The notes: a model not told the origin generated them from the sequence alone. DNA of 64,000 nt from Pedobacter sp. WC2423 (GCF_040822065.1 NZ_CP162005.1:2976001-3040000), one strand, 5' to 3'. Counted from the first letter of the stretch, positions 17,267 to 27,992 are shown. Made by a program: numbers and translations.

Positions 17267-17438
17267 AAGTTTTTCTTTGTTTGTTATTTTAAAGGTAATC
17301 AAGCACAATATGGCTTTTATACGGAGTAAAATTAGGATTATTTTTTTTGCAAACTAAATTACGTCAATTTAAATTAATCACACGTTATTTCATAGCTTTG
17401 TTTATGCTCCCGAACCACATGCCGCACTCAGTTTTCTA

Positions 17439-19205
17439 ATGGATTTAGATTTTAACCTTTATGCATTAAGCCTGATCATTTCTGGCATTATTACGTTTCT
17501 CCTTTCCGGATACATCTTAAGCAATGAAAAAGGAACAGTCCGTTGGGTAGGTTACCTGATGTTGTCTAATTCGGTCTGGTCTCTGGGCTATGGCTTTGAA
17601 CTGGCCAGCAAGACATTAGAGCATATGAAAATGTTCATTAATGTTGAATACGTGGGTATTGTGGCTGTTCCATTTTACTGGTTTTTATTCTGTTTAGATC
17701 TGGCAGGAAAGGAAAAATGGTTAAAAAAACCAGGTAATCAGTTTCTGATTACTGCTGTCCCTGTTGTGTATATCATTTTGGTATGGACTAATAATTTGCA
17801 TCACCTGAATTATAAGAAGGCCAGTATTGATTACAGCGGGAGCTTTCCTATGCTCAAAATCGTTCCTGGAATTGCCTTTTATTTTTTCGTCTGTTACTTT
17901 TATACCTTACTGATTGTTGGAAACTATTTTCTGGTTAAAAAATTCAGGCGTTCTGACCGGGTCTATAAAAAACAAAACAGGGTTATCCTGACCGCAGCAA
18001 TGCTTCCATGGATAGCGAATTTCTCTTATTTAATCGGCTTAAGGCCAATTCCAAATCTGGACATCACTCCTTTTGCTTTTCAGGTTTCTACTTTTCTGAT
18101 TTTTATAGCAATTTACAGGTTTAAACTATTGGATGTACTGCCTGTTGCCAGGGAAAAAGTCCTGGAACTGATGGGAGACGGATTCATGGTGCTGGATCAC
18201 CGCAACCGGATTATCGATTATAATTCAGCATTTAAAAAATATATCAGTGTCTATCATCCAAATAAAATCATCGGTAAAGACATTAATGAATTGCTGCAAT
18301 ATCAGCCGGAACTGCTGGATCTGCTTAATCAACAAGAGTCCGGGAAAGTAGAATTAATGGTACATACGGCGAATGGAGTATTTGACCTGGAAGCAGATGT
18401 CTGTTTTTTGAATGAAAATAAGCTGAACAGAAATGCAACGATAATCAAACTTCAGGATTTAACAAATGCCCGGCAGGAAGCCTTAAAATCTCAGCGTCAG
18501 GCAGAAGAACTTCAAAAACTAAATCAGTTAAAAGACCGGATATTTTCTATTATGGCACATGACCTCAGAGGGCCATTGCTAAACCTGGCAGAAGTCTTAA
18601 AAATGACCTCTGACGATACCATCAGTGCAGAAGAATTTAAAGAACTTTCTCCGACACTGACTAAAGACATTTCTTATACTACTGATCTATTAGAAAACAT
18701 CCTGCACTGGTCAAGAAGCCAGTTGAAAGGATACGGGATTAACCAGGAAATTTTTGACCTGAAAAAGCTGATCAATTCAGAAGTTAGTTATCATCTTAAA
18801 GCCGCTTCAGTAAAAAAGATAGAAATTGTTCAGCAATTAACAGATGATCTGGTTGCTTATGCCGATTTGCTGATGATGCAGATTGTGATTCGTAACCTGA
18901 TTATTAATGCGATCAAGTTCTGCCACGAAAACTGCCGGATTAACATTATGGCTTCTTATATTAATGCAGAATATATAGGCTTGCAAATTCAGGACAACGG
19001 CGTTGGTATTGCACTCGAGAACATTCAGAAGATTTTCAATGGAGAGAATTTTTCCAGCCGGGGTACACAAAATGAAAAAGGCACCGGAATCGGTTTAATG
19101 GTTTGCTGGGATTTTATGGAGCGGAATGAAGGAAGTATTACTATTGAGAGCGAATTAGGTAAAGGAACTCTATTCAAACTGCAAATCCCAAGACGTTCTG
19201 CATAA
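17439..19205 (+). CDS. Orphan sensor histidine kinase (7TM - PAS - HisKA - HATPase)
   Basis: A 588-residue membrane sensor kinase. Residues 1-225 form seven helices of the histidine-kinase N-terminal 7TM type; a PAS-like domain follows (about 232-340, LMGDGFMVLDHRNRIIDYNSAF). The phosphoacceptor is His374 in MAHDLRGPLL. The ATP-binding domain has the N-box NAIKFC, DNGVGI and GTGIGL motifs. No receiver or response regulator gene is adjacent, so its partner is unknown. The short hairpin behind it ends the transcript. Confidence 0.9.
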   Translation: MDLDFNLYALSLIISGIITFLLSGYILSNEKGTVRWVGYLMLSNSVWSLGYGFELASKTLEHMKMFINVEYVGIVAVPFYWFLFCLDLAGKEKWLKKPGNQFLITAVPVVYIILVWTNNLHHLNYKKASIDYSGSFPMLKIVPGIAFYFFVCYFYTLLIVGNYFLVKKFRRSDRVYKKQNRVILTAAMLPWIANFSYLIGLRPIPNLDITPFAFQVSTFLIFIAIYRFKLLDVLPVAREKVLELMGDGFMVLDHRNRIIDYNSAFKKYISVYHPNKIIGKDINELLQYQPELLDLLNQQESGKVELMVHTANGVFDLEADVCFLNENKLNRNATIIKLQDLTNARQEALKSQRQAEELQKLNQLKDRIFSIMAHDLRGPLLNLAEVLKMTSDDTISAEEFKELSPTLTKDISYTTDLLENILHWSRSQLKGYGINQEIFDLKKLINSEVSYHLKAASVKKIEIVQQLTDDLVAYADLLMMQIVIRNLIINAIKFCHENCRINIMASYINAEYIGLQIQDNGVGIALENIQKIFNGENFSSRGTQNEKGTGIGLMVCWDFMERNEGSITIESELGKGTLFKLQIPRRSA

Positions 19206-19236
19206 AAAAGGGCCGTCTAAAAACAGCCCTTTTTCT
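19206..19236. terminator. Intrinsic terminator between convergent genes
   Basis: AAAAGGGC (19206-19213) pairs with GCCCTTTT (19225-19232), with A's before and T's after. It serves the histidine kinase and possibly the convergent 99-residue gene. Confidence 0.75.
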
Positions 19237-19256
19237 ACACACAACAATAAGGTTCA

Positions 19257-19556
19257 CTAACCTTTTGTTGCCTCATCAATGATTTGCTGTTCTTTAAGCA
19301 CATCAACATTGTTTTTGTTACCAAAATTTTGAGTTTTATCAGCAAAATAAGCTAATATCTCTACTATGGTATCCAGGTTATCAGCAACACGCTGATGCAT
19401 ATCTGGTAAATCTTTATCTAGTTTTTTATCTCCCAATTCAATATTATCTACTTCAATCTTGCCGATTTTTTGAATAATTGCCTGTTGCGAATGTTGTAAG
19501 TCTTCTAATTCTCTTACAATCTTCTCCATTAATTCGAACTTTTTTAAAGTATCCAT
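19257..19556 (-). CDS. Hypothetical helical protein, 99 residues
   Basis: A small, highly charged, probably all-helical protein (MDTLKKFELMEKIVRELEDL at the start, with heptad-like spacing over residues 5-35, and a second helix at about 52-70 with VADNLDTIVEILAYFADK). No signal or membrane segment. I do not recognise a family. It stands alone between the histidine kinase and the riboflavin synthase operon, with about 150 bp of AT-rich leader. Confidence 0.6.
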   Translation of the reverse strand: MDTLKKFELMEKIVRELEDLQHSQQAIIQKIGKIEVDNIELGDKKLDKDLPDMHQRVADNLDTIVEILAYFADKTQNFGNKNNVDVLKEQQIIDEATKG

Positions 19557-19709
19557 ATGACTATATTTTATATTCTGCTGTAATTATTTACAATTATTAC
19601 TAACCAATTACCTTGCCATAGATTTTAATTTCTGTTCAAAAACCGGATAATCATAAGATAAACAGCAATATAGACGATTTAGGTTCGAATATTAAAAAAT
19701 AGCCTCTAT

Positions 19710-20294
19710 CTATTTATGAAGTAACCTTGCTACATATTTACCAATAATATCAAACTCAAGGTTCACCGTATCCCCTGCGTTCACCTCTTGTAAATTGGTA
19801 TGTTCAAAAGTATAAGGAATGATAAATACAGAAAATTCATCAGTAGCAGAATTAACCACTGTCAAGCTGATTCCGTTAATACAAACAGATCCCTTTTCTA
19901 CAGTTACATTGCCTTTGCTGCTATCATATTTAAAACGGTATTCCCAGCTGCCATCCAGTTCTTCCCTCAATACACATACCGCAGTCTGGTCAACATGCCC
20001 TTGTACAATATGCCCGTCCAGACGTCCGTTCATCTGCATACAACGCTCCAGATTCACTTTCATCCCCTCACTCAGGTGTTGCAGGTTACTTTTCTCCAGC
20101 GTCTCCTGAATAGCCGTAACGGTATGGCTTGTCTCATTCAATGCCACAACAGTTAAACATACGCCGTTATGAGATACACTCTGGTCAATTTTCAATTCAT
20201 TACTCAATGCAGATTCGATTATAAAATGAAGGTTTGTTCCTTCTGCTGTAATCTCTTTTACTGTACCTAGTGTTTCAATAATTCCTGTAAACAT
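19710..20294 (-). CDS. ribE: Riboflavin synthase, alpha chain
   Basis: Joins two 6,7-dimethyl-8-ribityllumazine molecules to make riboflavin. The 194-residue protein has two lumazine-binding repeats; the diagnostic N-terminus MFTGIIETLGTV, the SVSHNGVCLTV of repeat 1 and the GSVCINGISLTVV of repeat 2 are clear. It is the last gene of a three-gene run with biotin carboxylase and threonine aldolase (5-bp gap upstream). No other riboflavin genes are nearby, so it is not in a classical rib operon. Confidence 0.95.
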   Translation of the reverse strand: MFTGIIETLGTVKEITAEGTNLHFIIESALSNELKIDQSVSHNGVCLTVVALNETSHTVTAIQETLEKSNLQHLSEGMKVNLERCMQMNGRLDGHIVQGHVDQTAVCVLREELDGSWEYRFKYDSSKGNVTVEKGSVCINGISLTVVNSATDEFSVFIIPYTFEHTNLQEVNAGDTVNLEFDIIGKYVARLLHK

Positions 20295-20299
20295 AAATT

Positions 20300-21784
20300 T
20301 TAATATTTTGCCCGGTTTTTAAGCCAGTTACTTGATGTGCCTTCCGCTGATGTGATCACAGCAGAACTATTTTTTTGCTTCAGGCTTTTCAACGCGACTA
20401 TTGCTGCAATCAGGGCATCATCTTCGTCTGTATTTTCCTTGTTTTCTGGATTGAAGTATTTACCAACGAAATGGGTATCAAAATTTCCCGAAGTAAACGC
20501 CTCATGTTCCATCACAAATTTACCAAAGTTCAAAGTAGTTTGAATGCCCGTAATGTCATATTCTGAAATCGCCCTGCGCATTCTCGCAATAGCTTCGTTG
20601 CGGTCTGCGCCAAAAGTAATCAGCTTAGCGATCATAGGATCATAATACACAGGAATTTCCATCCCCTGTTCAAATCCATCATCTACCCTTACCCCATTAC
20701 CTTTGGGTGTACGGTAAGTTTTCAAGACACCGATATCAGGAAGAAAATTATGCTGAGGATCTTCCGCATAAACCCTGAGTTCTATCGCATGACCACTGAT
20801 TTTCAAATCTTCCTGGCTATAGCTTAATTTTTCACCCCTGGCTATTTTTATTTGTTCTTTTACCAGATCAAGTCCTGTGATCAGTTCTGTAACCGGATGT
20901 TCTACTTGCAAACGGGTGTTCATTTCCAGGAAAAAGAAATCAAGATTTTCATCCAGAATAAACTCTACCGTACCTGCGCCAGTATAATTAACGGATCTCG
21001 CTACATCCACAGCACATTTACCCATTTCTGCTCTGATTTCAGGACTGAGTACACTGGAAGGTGCTTCTTCAATTACCTTTTGATGCCTTCTCTGAATGGA
21101 ACACTCCCTTTCAAACAAGTGGACGATATTCCCATAATTATCACCTAACACCTGGATTTCTATATGTCTGGGTGAGGATACATATCTTTCTATAAATACT
21201 GCACCATCACCAAATGCTGATTTCGCTTCACTAACTGCCAATTGCATCTGCTCTTCAAAAGCAGCGACTTCCTCTACAATCCGCATCCCTTTTCCACCAC
21301 CACCAGCGGCGGCTTTAATCAGGATTGGGAAACCAACTTCCTGCGCTCTGCGTTTTGCCTCTTCAATATCTGTAATGGCCTCTTCAGTTCCGGGAACCAT
21401 AGGAATCTGATATTTCAGCGCAGCAGCTTTTGCAGTCAATTTATTCCCCATAATAGCCATTGCTTCAGGTGAGGGACCAATTAAAATCAGACCTGCATCC
21501 TTCACCATTCCTGCAAACTCAGCATTCTCTGATAAAAATCCATATCCAGGATGAATAGCCTCAGCACCTGTCAGCAAACAAGCACCAATGATCTTCTGCC
21601 CGACTAAATAAGATTCACTTGCCGGGGCCGGCCCTATAAAAACTGCTTCATCTGCATAACGTACATGCAGCGCTTCTCTATCAGCTTCTGAGAATACAGC
21701 AACTGTTAAAATACCCATTTCCTTTGCAGAGCGCATAATACGCAAAGCGATCTCACCCCTGTTGGCAATTAAAATCTTCTTCAT
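20300..21784 (-). CDS. accC: Biotin carboxylase subunit of an acyl-CoA carboxylase
   Basis: Carboxylates the biotin of a carrier protein using ATP and bicarbonate. The 494 residues show the N-terminal ANRGEIALRIMRSAKE, the ATP-grasp loop GGGGKGMRIVEE (about 159-170), and EMNTRLQVEHPVTE (about 289-302). A 45-residue tail follows the core, longer than AccC of E. coli (about 449 residues). No carrier (accB) or carboxyltransferase is adjacent; it sits between threonine aldolase and ribE. It could therefore serve propionyl-CoA or another acyl-CoA carboxylase rather than fatty acid synthesis. Confidence 0.88.
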   Translation of the reverse strand: MKKILIANRGEIALRIMRSAKEMGILTVAVFSEADREALHVRYADEAVFIGPAPASESYLVGQKIIGACLLTGAEAIHPGYGFLSENAEFAGMVKDAGLILIGPSPEAMAIMGNKLTAKAAALKYQIPMVPGTEEAITDIEEAKRRAQEVGFPILIKAAAGGGGKGMRIVEEVAAFEEQMQLAVSEAKSAFGDGAVFIERYVSSPRHIEIQVLGDNYGNIVHLFERECSIQRRHQKVIEEAPSSVLSPEIRAEMGKCAVDVARSVNYTGAGTVEFILDENLDFFFLEMNTRLQVEHPVTELITGLDLVKEQIKIARGEKLSYSQEDLKISGHAIELRVYAEDPQHNFLPDIGVLKTYRTPKGNGVRVDDGFEQGMEIPVYYDPMIAKLITFGADRNEAIARMRRAISEYDITGIQTTLNFGKFVMEHEAFTSGNFDTHFVGKYFNPENKENTDEDDALIAAIVALKSLKQKNSSAVITSAEGTSSNWLKNRAKY

Positions 21785-21794
21785 ATCAATCTGT

Positions 21795-22835
21795 TTAGGA
21801 TTTTTTCACTGGTTTCAGTTCCTTGATCAGCTGGACAGCCTGCGCAATCTGATTGGCATCTGTATTCAGATGCGTCACAAACCTTAAGGTATCGGGGCCT
21901 GTAGCACCGCATAAAATCCCGCTTTTTGTCAGACTATCCAATACACTTGCTGTTGTATAGCTTTCAGCTATTTTAAAAATTACAATATTTGTTTCAACGG
22001 GCATTACAGCCGCTACAAAATCAGCAGTGCCCAAAGCATCAGCCAGTAACTGTGCATGCAGATGATCTTCAGCAAGCCTTGTAACCTGGTGATCCAAAGC
22101 GTAAATGCCCGCAGCAGCAAGAAAACCTGCCTGTCGCATTCCACCGCCAAACGCTTTACGGATCTTCTTTGCCTTGTGAATAGTCTCCTTAGTACCTAAC
22201 AATACAGAGCCTACCGGTGCCCCCAGTCCTTTAGAAAGACAGATAGAAATTCCATCAAAATACTGCCCGTAATCTGCCGCAGCATCCCCGGTTTTAACCA
22301 GTGCATTAAAGATCCTTGCCCCATCCAAATGAAGTTTCAATCCTCTGCTTTTACATAATTCCGCAATTGGCGCAATCTGTTCCAGTGTATAGCAGGCCCC
22401 TCCCCCTTTATTCACGGTATTTTCCAGAACGACTAAACTTGAATTCGGATAATGGATATTATCCTCATTAATTTCCGGGCCTATGAGTTCGGGGCTTAAA
22501 ATTCCTCTTGGGCCATTCAGTAACCTGACTGACGCTCCCGAATGAAAAGCAATACCACCGCCTTCATACCGGTAAACATGAGCAGTCTGATCGCAAATCA
22601 CTTCATCCATAGGCTGAGTAAAACATTTAATTGCAATTTGGTTGGTCATAGTTCCCGAAGGACAAAAAAGTCCGGCTTCCATATTAAAAAGCACCGATAG
22701 TTTACTTTCAAGTGCAGCTACGGTCTCATCTTCTCCATACACATCATCACCAACCTTTGCCGTCATCATCGCAGCGATCATTTCTGGTGTGGGTATAGTT
22801 ACCGTATCACTTCTAAAATCTATTTTATTTTGCAT
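21795..22835 (-). CDS. ltaE: Low-specificity threonine aldolase (PLP enzyme)
   Basis: Cleaves L-threonine or allo-threonine to glycine and acetaldehyde. The 346-residue fold-type I enzyme starts with the family signature DFRSDTVTIPTPEM; HLDGARIFNA (169-178) binds the cofactor ring nitrogen and Lys202 in CLSKGLGAPVGS is the PLP lysine. It is the first gene of the threonine aldolase - biotin carboxylase - ribE run (10-bp gap). Upstream lies a 500-bp divergent intergenic region. Confidence 0.93.
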   Translation of the reverse strand: MQNKIDFRSDTVTIPTPEMIAAMMTAKVGDDVYGEDETVAALESKLSVLFNMEAGLFCPSGTMTNQIAIKCFTQPMDEVICDQTAHVYRYEGGGIAFHSGASVRLLNGPRGILSPELIGPEINEDNIHYPNSSLVVLENTVNKGGGACYTLEQIAPIAELCKSRGLKLHLDGARIFNALVKTGDAAADYGQYFDGISICLSKGLGAPVGSVLLGTKETIHKAKKIRKAFGGGMRQAGFLAAAGIYALDHQVTRLAEDHLHAQLLADALGTADFVAAVMPVETNIVIFKIAESYTTASVLDSLTKSGILCGATGPDTLRFVTHLNTDANQIAQAVQLIKELKPVKKS

Positions 22836-23274
22836 AGAAAAAACAGGACAGCATACAATTTAGTTATTTGCGCTTCTTTTAATCCTTAAAGGTGAAATTA
22901 TCACAATTACAGCTTACATCAAAGTATTTTTATTCGTGCGTTCGTTAAATACCACATAAAATTCTTTAATTGCTCTTTATGAGTGTTTTAAAATTGAATG
23001 ATTGGGTATTTTAAAAGAATATTATGACATTTGTCTTCCCCGATAAAATATTAAAATTTGGAATTTAAAATAACTAGTGTAATTTTATCTTAGTGTTAAT
23101 TTAACAATATCTTAATTAAGATGGTTTAATACCTGAATATTTGCGGTTTACAAAGAAGCAAGAGAAGAAGATATTTGAACTGGGAAGGCTAATAACCAGT
23201 AAATAGAAGGAATAATAATAAAATTGAAAAATAACTTACAAGGATAAACGCAGGAATCAGAAAAAAAACTGAAA
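22836..23274. other. AT-rich divergent intergenic region
   Basis: Between ltaE and the kinase gene. It contains the kinase promoter (23057-23087), a direct repeat TAGTGTAATTT / TAGTGTTAATTT (from 23075 and 23091), a CTTAATTAAG palindrome near 23113-23122, and a long untranslated leader of about 180 bp. No other gene is visible. Confidence 0.5.
23057..23087 (+). promoter_or_regulatory. Promoter of the BadF-type kinase gene
   Basis: TTTG at 23057-23060, exactly 19 bp, then TAATTTTA at 23080-23087 (seven of eight). TAGTGT repeats overlap and follow the -7 element. It implies a leader of about 245 nt before the kinase ATG. Confidence 0.6.
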
Positions 23275-23337
23275 ATGGAAAAAAACATGTTTGAAGTGTC
23301 AGGAATATTTACTTTTACCCCAAAAAAAACAAATTAA
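23275..23337 (+). CDS. Possible 20-residue leader peptide coupled to the kinase
   Basis: An ATG at 23275 opens a 20-codon frame (MEKNMFEVSGIFTFTPKKTN) whose TAA is separated by one base from the kinase ATG (TAAGATG). This spacing favours translational coupling by re-initiation. A second in-frame ATG is at 23287. It may be a chance frame; no homolog is known to me. Confidence 0.35.
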   Translation: MEKNMFEVSGIFTFTPKKTN

Positions 23338-23338
23338 G

Positions 23339-24202
23339 ATGATAGTTATTGCAGATGGTGGTTCAACCAAAACCAATTGGTGCTTAATTAATGAAGCTGG
23401 TAGAAAAATTCATTTTAATACCGAAGGTTACAATCCGTATTTTTCCCGTACAGATTATATCGTTGAATCTTTAAAAAAATCTTTACCAGATCATTTAGAG
23501 GCAGATAAGCTAACAGAAGTATATTATTACGGCGCAGGTTGTTCAACTGACGCGAATAAAAAAATTGTAGCGGATGCTATGGGACAGGTTTTCCCTAATG
23601 CAATTATCTTTATTGGACATGATTTACTGGCTTCTTGCAGAGCATTACTAGGTGATGAACCAGGTTTTGCCGCAATTTTAGGTACAGGTACAAACTCATG
23701 TCTTTATGACGGAAGTGATATCTCTTTAAACATTGATTCTCTGGGATATTTCCTGGGAGATGAAGGTAGCGGTTGCTATATCGGTAAACGTATCCTTGGG
23801 GATTACATGAAAGGTTACATGCCTAAAGGCTTGAGAGAAAGTTTTTATGACAACTTCGCTTTGACGAACGAAGATATCTTTGATCATATTTACAACAAAC
23901 CTCTTCCAAATCGTTTTTGTGCAGGATTTAGTAAATTCCTATATGATTTCAAAGATAACTACGAGGATTATGCATTCTCTACAGTTGAATATGCTTTTAC
24001 AGCATTCTTTGAAAACCTGGTTATCCATTACCCGAATTATAAAGAATACAGCCTGAACTGTGTAGGTTCTGTAGGTTATAGTTTCAGAGATATTTTAAGT
24101 ATTGTTGCAGACAGATATGAAATGGGCGTAGGAAAAATTATCCGTTCCCCTATAGATGATCTTGTTGATTACCATATGCAACCAGCCAGAAGTCTGAAAT
24201 AG
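23339..24202 (+). CDS. BadF/BadG-type ATPase, N-acetylglucosamine kinase-like
   Basis: A 287-residue ASKHA-fold sugar kinase-like protein. The earlier TTG at 23291 in this frame is rejected because the ATG at 23339 begins directly with the phosphate-1 motif IADGGSTKTNW (Asp6). Phosphate-2 is ILGTGTNSCLYDG and the GDEGSGCYIGKRIL stretch is the usual hinge. Members phosphorylate N-acetylglucosamine or related amino sugars; the exact substrate cannot be read. It pairs with a paralog at 26075 and lies beside a sugar-type regulator and pfkA. A hairpin terminates it. Confidence 0.82.
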   Translation: MIVIADGGSTKTNWCLINEAGRKIHFNTEGYNPYFSRTDYIVESLKKSLPDHLEADKLTEVYYYGAGCSTDANKKIVADAMGQVFPNAIIFIGHDLLASCRALLGDEPGFAAILGTGTNSCLYDGSDISLNIDSLGYFLGDEGSGCYIGKRILGDYMKGYMPKGLRESFYDNFALTNEDIFDHIYNKPLPNRFCAGFSKFLYDFKDNYEDYAFSTVEYAFTAFFENLVIHYPNYKEYSLNCVGSVGYSFRDILSIVADRYEMGVGKIIRSPIDDLVDYHMQPARSLK

Positions 24203-24221
24203 AAAAAAAACAAGCGATATT

Positions 24222-24256
24222 AAAAATCCCGGTTATAAATAACCGGGATTTTTTTA
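24222..24256. terminator. Bidirectional terminator between kinase and NrtR-like genes
   Basis: Stem AAAAATCCCGGTTA with TAACCGGGATTTTT around a TAAA loop, A's on one side and seven T's on the other. Confidence 0.88.
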
Positions 24257-24279
24257 GTTAAAACAGGAAAGAGGGAAAT

Positions 24280-24969
24280 TTAAAAAGAGATTTCTTTTCC
24301 AAATAACTTTCCATATTTTCTTTTATCAAAACGGTATAAGGTTGCTGCGCGGAAAGAAACCCCTTTTTGCTTTTCATTCAGATCTTTCAAAACATTAAAG
24401 CTCAGCATCTTTTTCCTGAAATTCCTTTTATCTAATTTCTTGCCCAAAATCACTTCATACACATTTTGCAACTGTGTCAAAGTGAATTTCTCAGGAAGTA
24501 ATTCAAAAGCAATTGGCTGATGTTTGATCCTTCTTTTTATTTTTTCAAGTCCCTGATCAAATATTTTTTGATGGTCAAATGCCAGCGGAGGTAAATCCTT
24601 GACATTAATCCAGTGCGCTTGTTTTGCATAATTGCTGATCGGTTTAAGCGCTTTATCTCCCCCCAACCGCAACATCGCATAATAAGCTACGGATATAATT
24701 CTCCCCTGAGGGTGACGGCCTACATCACCAAAAGTATAAAACTGTTCCATGTATACATTCTCTATCCCCGTGAGTTCGTGCAAGATACGGGCCGCGGACT
24801 GATCCAGACTTTCGTTCTCATTGACCAGATACCCCGGAAGGGCCCACCAATCTTTAAAAGGTTCTTCATTCCTTTCAATCAGCAGAACTTTTAATTCTCC
24901 TTCATCAAATCCGAATAAAACACAATCAATTGAGAAGGTGGAATTAAGCTGTGGTAAGACTTCTTTCAA
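24280..24969 (-). CDS. NrtR-like transcriptional regulator (degenerate Nudix domain + winged helix)
   Basis: A 229-residue protein. Residues about 12-140 are a Nudix fold, but the Nudix box is broken: the segment ends RILHELTGI where REUxEExGU is expected, so two metal-binding glutamates are replaced by Ile and Leu. Residues about 150-225 form a winged-helix-like domain (FTLTQLQNVYEVILGKKL, then NFRKKML). This layout is that of the NrtR family, which bind NAD metabolites or sugars. Bacteroidota relatives include the arabinose regulator AraR. Placement between a kinase and pfkA suggests control of sugar genes. It diverges from pfkA. Confidence 0.82.
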   Translation of the reverse strand: MKEVLPQLNSTFSIDCVLFGFDEGELKVLLIERNEEPFKDWWALPGYLVNENESLDQSAARILHELTGIENVYMEQFYTFGDVGRHPQGRIISVAYYAMLRLGGDKALKPISNYAKQAHWINVKDLPPLAFDHQKIFDQGLEKIKRRIKHQPIAFELLPEKFTLTQLQNVYEVILGKKLDKRNFRKKMLSFNVLKDLNEKQKGVSFRAATLYRFDKRKYGKLFGKEISF

Positions 24970-25049
24970 AACATTAAATTTTTAAAAACTAAAGCAAATT
25001 AATATACTTGTTTGCGATTTACATAAAATAAATCAAAATAAATTACTTA

Positions 25050-25064
25050 GTGTAATATCTACAC
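25050..25064. promoter_or_regulatory. Candidate operator in the nrtR-like/pfkA divergent promoter
   Basis: Perfect inverted repeat GTGTA-ATATC-TACAC, just upstream of the pfkA -7 element (TATATTCG, 25067-25074). Its left half belongs to TAGTGTAAT, which also occurs at the kinase promoter (23075). Confidence 0.35.
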
Positions 25065-25066
25065 GG

Positions 25067-25074
25067 TATATTCG
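25067..25074 (+). promoter_or_regulatory. pfkA promoter -7 element
   Basis: TATATTCG (seven of eight to TAnnTTTG), ending 12 bp before the pfkA ATG, so the leader would be very short. Confidence 0.45.
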
Positions 25075-25086
25075 TAATATAAACAG

Positions 25087-26073
25087 ATGAAACCAAATAT
25101 CAAAAATATCGCTGTATTGACATCTGGGGGTGACGCTCCCGGAATGAACGCATGCATCAGAGCAGTAGTACGTACCGGTATTTACAATGGTATAAATATG
25201 TTTGGAGTTTTGCAAGGTTATCAAGGATTAATAACTAACAATATTATTCCTATGGATGCCCGTTCAGTGAGCAACATAATCCATTTAGGCGGAACAGTAC
25301 TTAAAACAGCACGCTGTTTAGAGTTTAAAACCGACGAAGGAATGGATCTTGCTTATGAGCACCTTAAACTGCACCAAATAGATGCCCTTGTTGTGATTGG
25401 CGGAGATGGTACTTTTACCGGAGCCCGTCGTTTTGCTCAAAGACATCATATCAATGTAATTGCCATTCCTGGTACAATCGACAATGACTTATACGGATCT
25501 GATTTTACTTTAGGCTATGATACTGCAATTAACACCGTTATTGAAGCTATAGATAAGATCAGGGACACTGCAGATTCACATGACCGTTTATTTTTCGTAG
25601 AAGTAATGGGCCGGGATTCGGGTTGTATCGCTTTAAGAAGTGCTATTGCCTGTGGAGCTGAAGCGGTCTTGCTACCAGAGAAAGCAACAAGTCTTGATGA
25701 ACTGATTAAACAATTGGAAATCGGGGCAGCAACAAAAAAATCATCCAGCATTGTAATTGTGTCCGAAGGGCATAAACAAGGTGGCGCATATGACATTGCA
25801 AAGCATGTTAAAGAAAAGTTCAATCATTATGACACAAAGGTCACTATATTAGGACACTTGCAACGCGGCGGAAGCCCGAGCAGTTTTGACAGGATTTTAG
25901 GAAGCCGTTTAGGTTACGCCGCTGTAAATGAATTGCTGAAAGGCAGTACACAGCAGATGGTAGGCTTACGTGGCAATGATATCAGGTTAACCAGCTTGGA
26001 CGAAGCGTTGACAGAGCATAGTTTTAAATTAGAAAGTGATCTTTTGGAAATGACTAAAGTTTTATCAATTTAA
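25087..26073 (+). CDS. pfkA: ATP-dependent 6-phosphofructokinase
   Basis: Phosphorylates fructose 6-phosphate in glycolysis. The 328-residue protein shows LTSGGDAPGMNA (about 10-21), the nucleotide site VVIGGDGTFTGA (about 102-113), the catalytic PGTIDNDLYGSD (about 126-137) and MGRDSGCIAL. A Gly rather than Asp in GGDG argues for ATP over pyrophosphate. It heads a run with the second BadF-type gene (1-bp gap) and gapA (5-bp gap). Confidence 0.95.
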   Translation: MKPNIKNIAVLTSGGDAPGMNACIRAVVRTGIYNGINMFGVLQGYQGLITNNIIPMDARSVSNIIHLGGTVLKTARCLEFKTDEGMDLAYEHLKLHQIDALVVIGGDGTFTGARRFAQRHHINVIAIPGTIDNDLYGSDFTLGYDTAINTVIEAIDKIRDTADSHDRLFFVEVMGRDSGCIALRSAIACGAEAVLLPEKATSLDELIKQLEIGAATKKSSSIVIVSEGHKQGGAYDIAKHVKEKFNHYDTKVTILGHLQRGGSPSSFDRILGSRLGYAAVNELLKGSTQQMVGLRGNDIRLTSLDEALTEHSFKLESDLLEMTKVLSI

Positions 26074-26074
26074 C

Positions 26075-27924
<1,850 letters not shown>

Positions 27925-27925
27925 C

Positions 27926-27989
27926 ATCTGTTCAAACAGATTCATAGGTAGTTAGAACAGGGATTTTCCACAAGGAAGATCCCTTTCTG
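27926..27989. terminator. Two hairpins after gapA
   Basis: ATCTGTT/AACAGAT (27926-27941) directly follows the stop. A second hairpin, AGGGATTTTCC/GGAAGATCCCT (27959-27984, one G-T pair), is followed by a short T-rich stretch. Probably the gapA terminator. Confidence 0.6.
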
Positions 27990-27992
27990 GTT

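Noticed and set aside
23291..23338. TTG-started extension of the BadF-type kinase
   Set aside because: The ATG at 23339 begins directly at the phosphate-1 motif; the extra 16 residues have no counterpart in the paralog at 26075.
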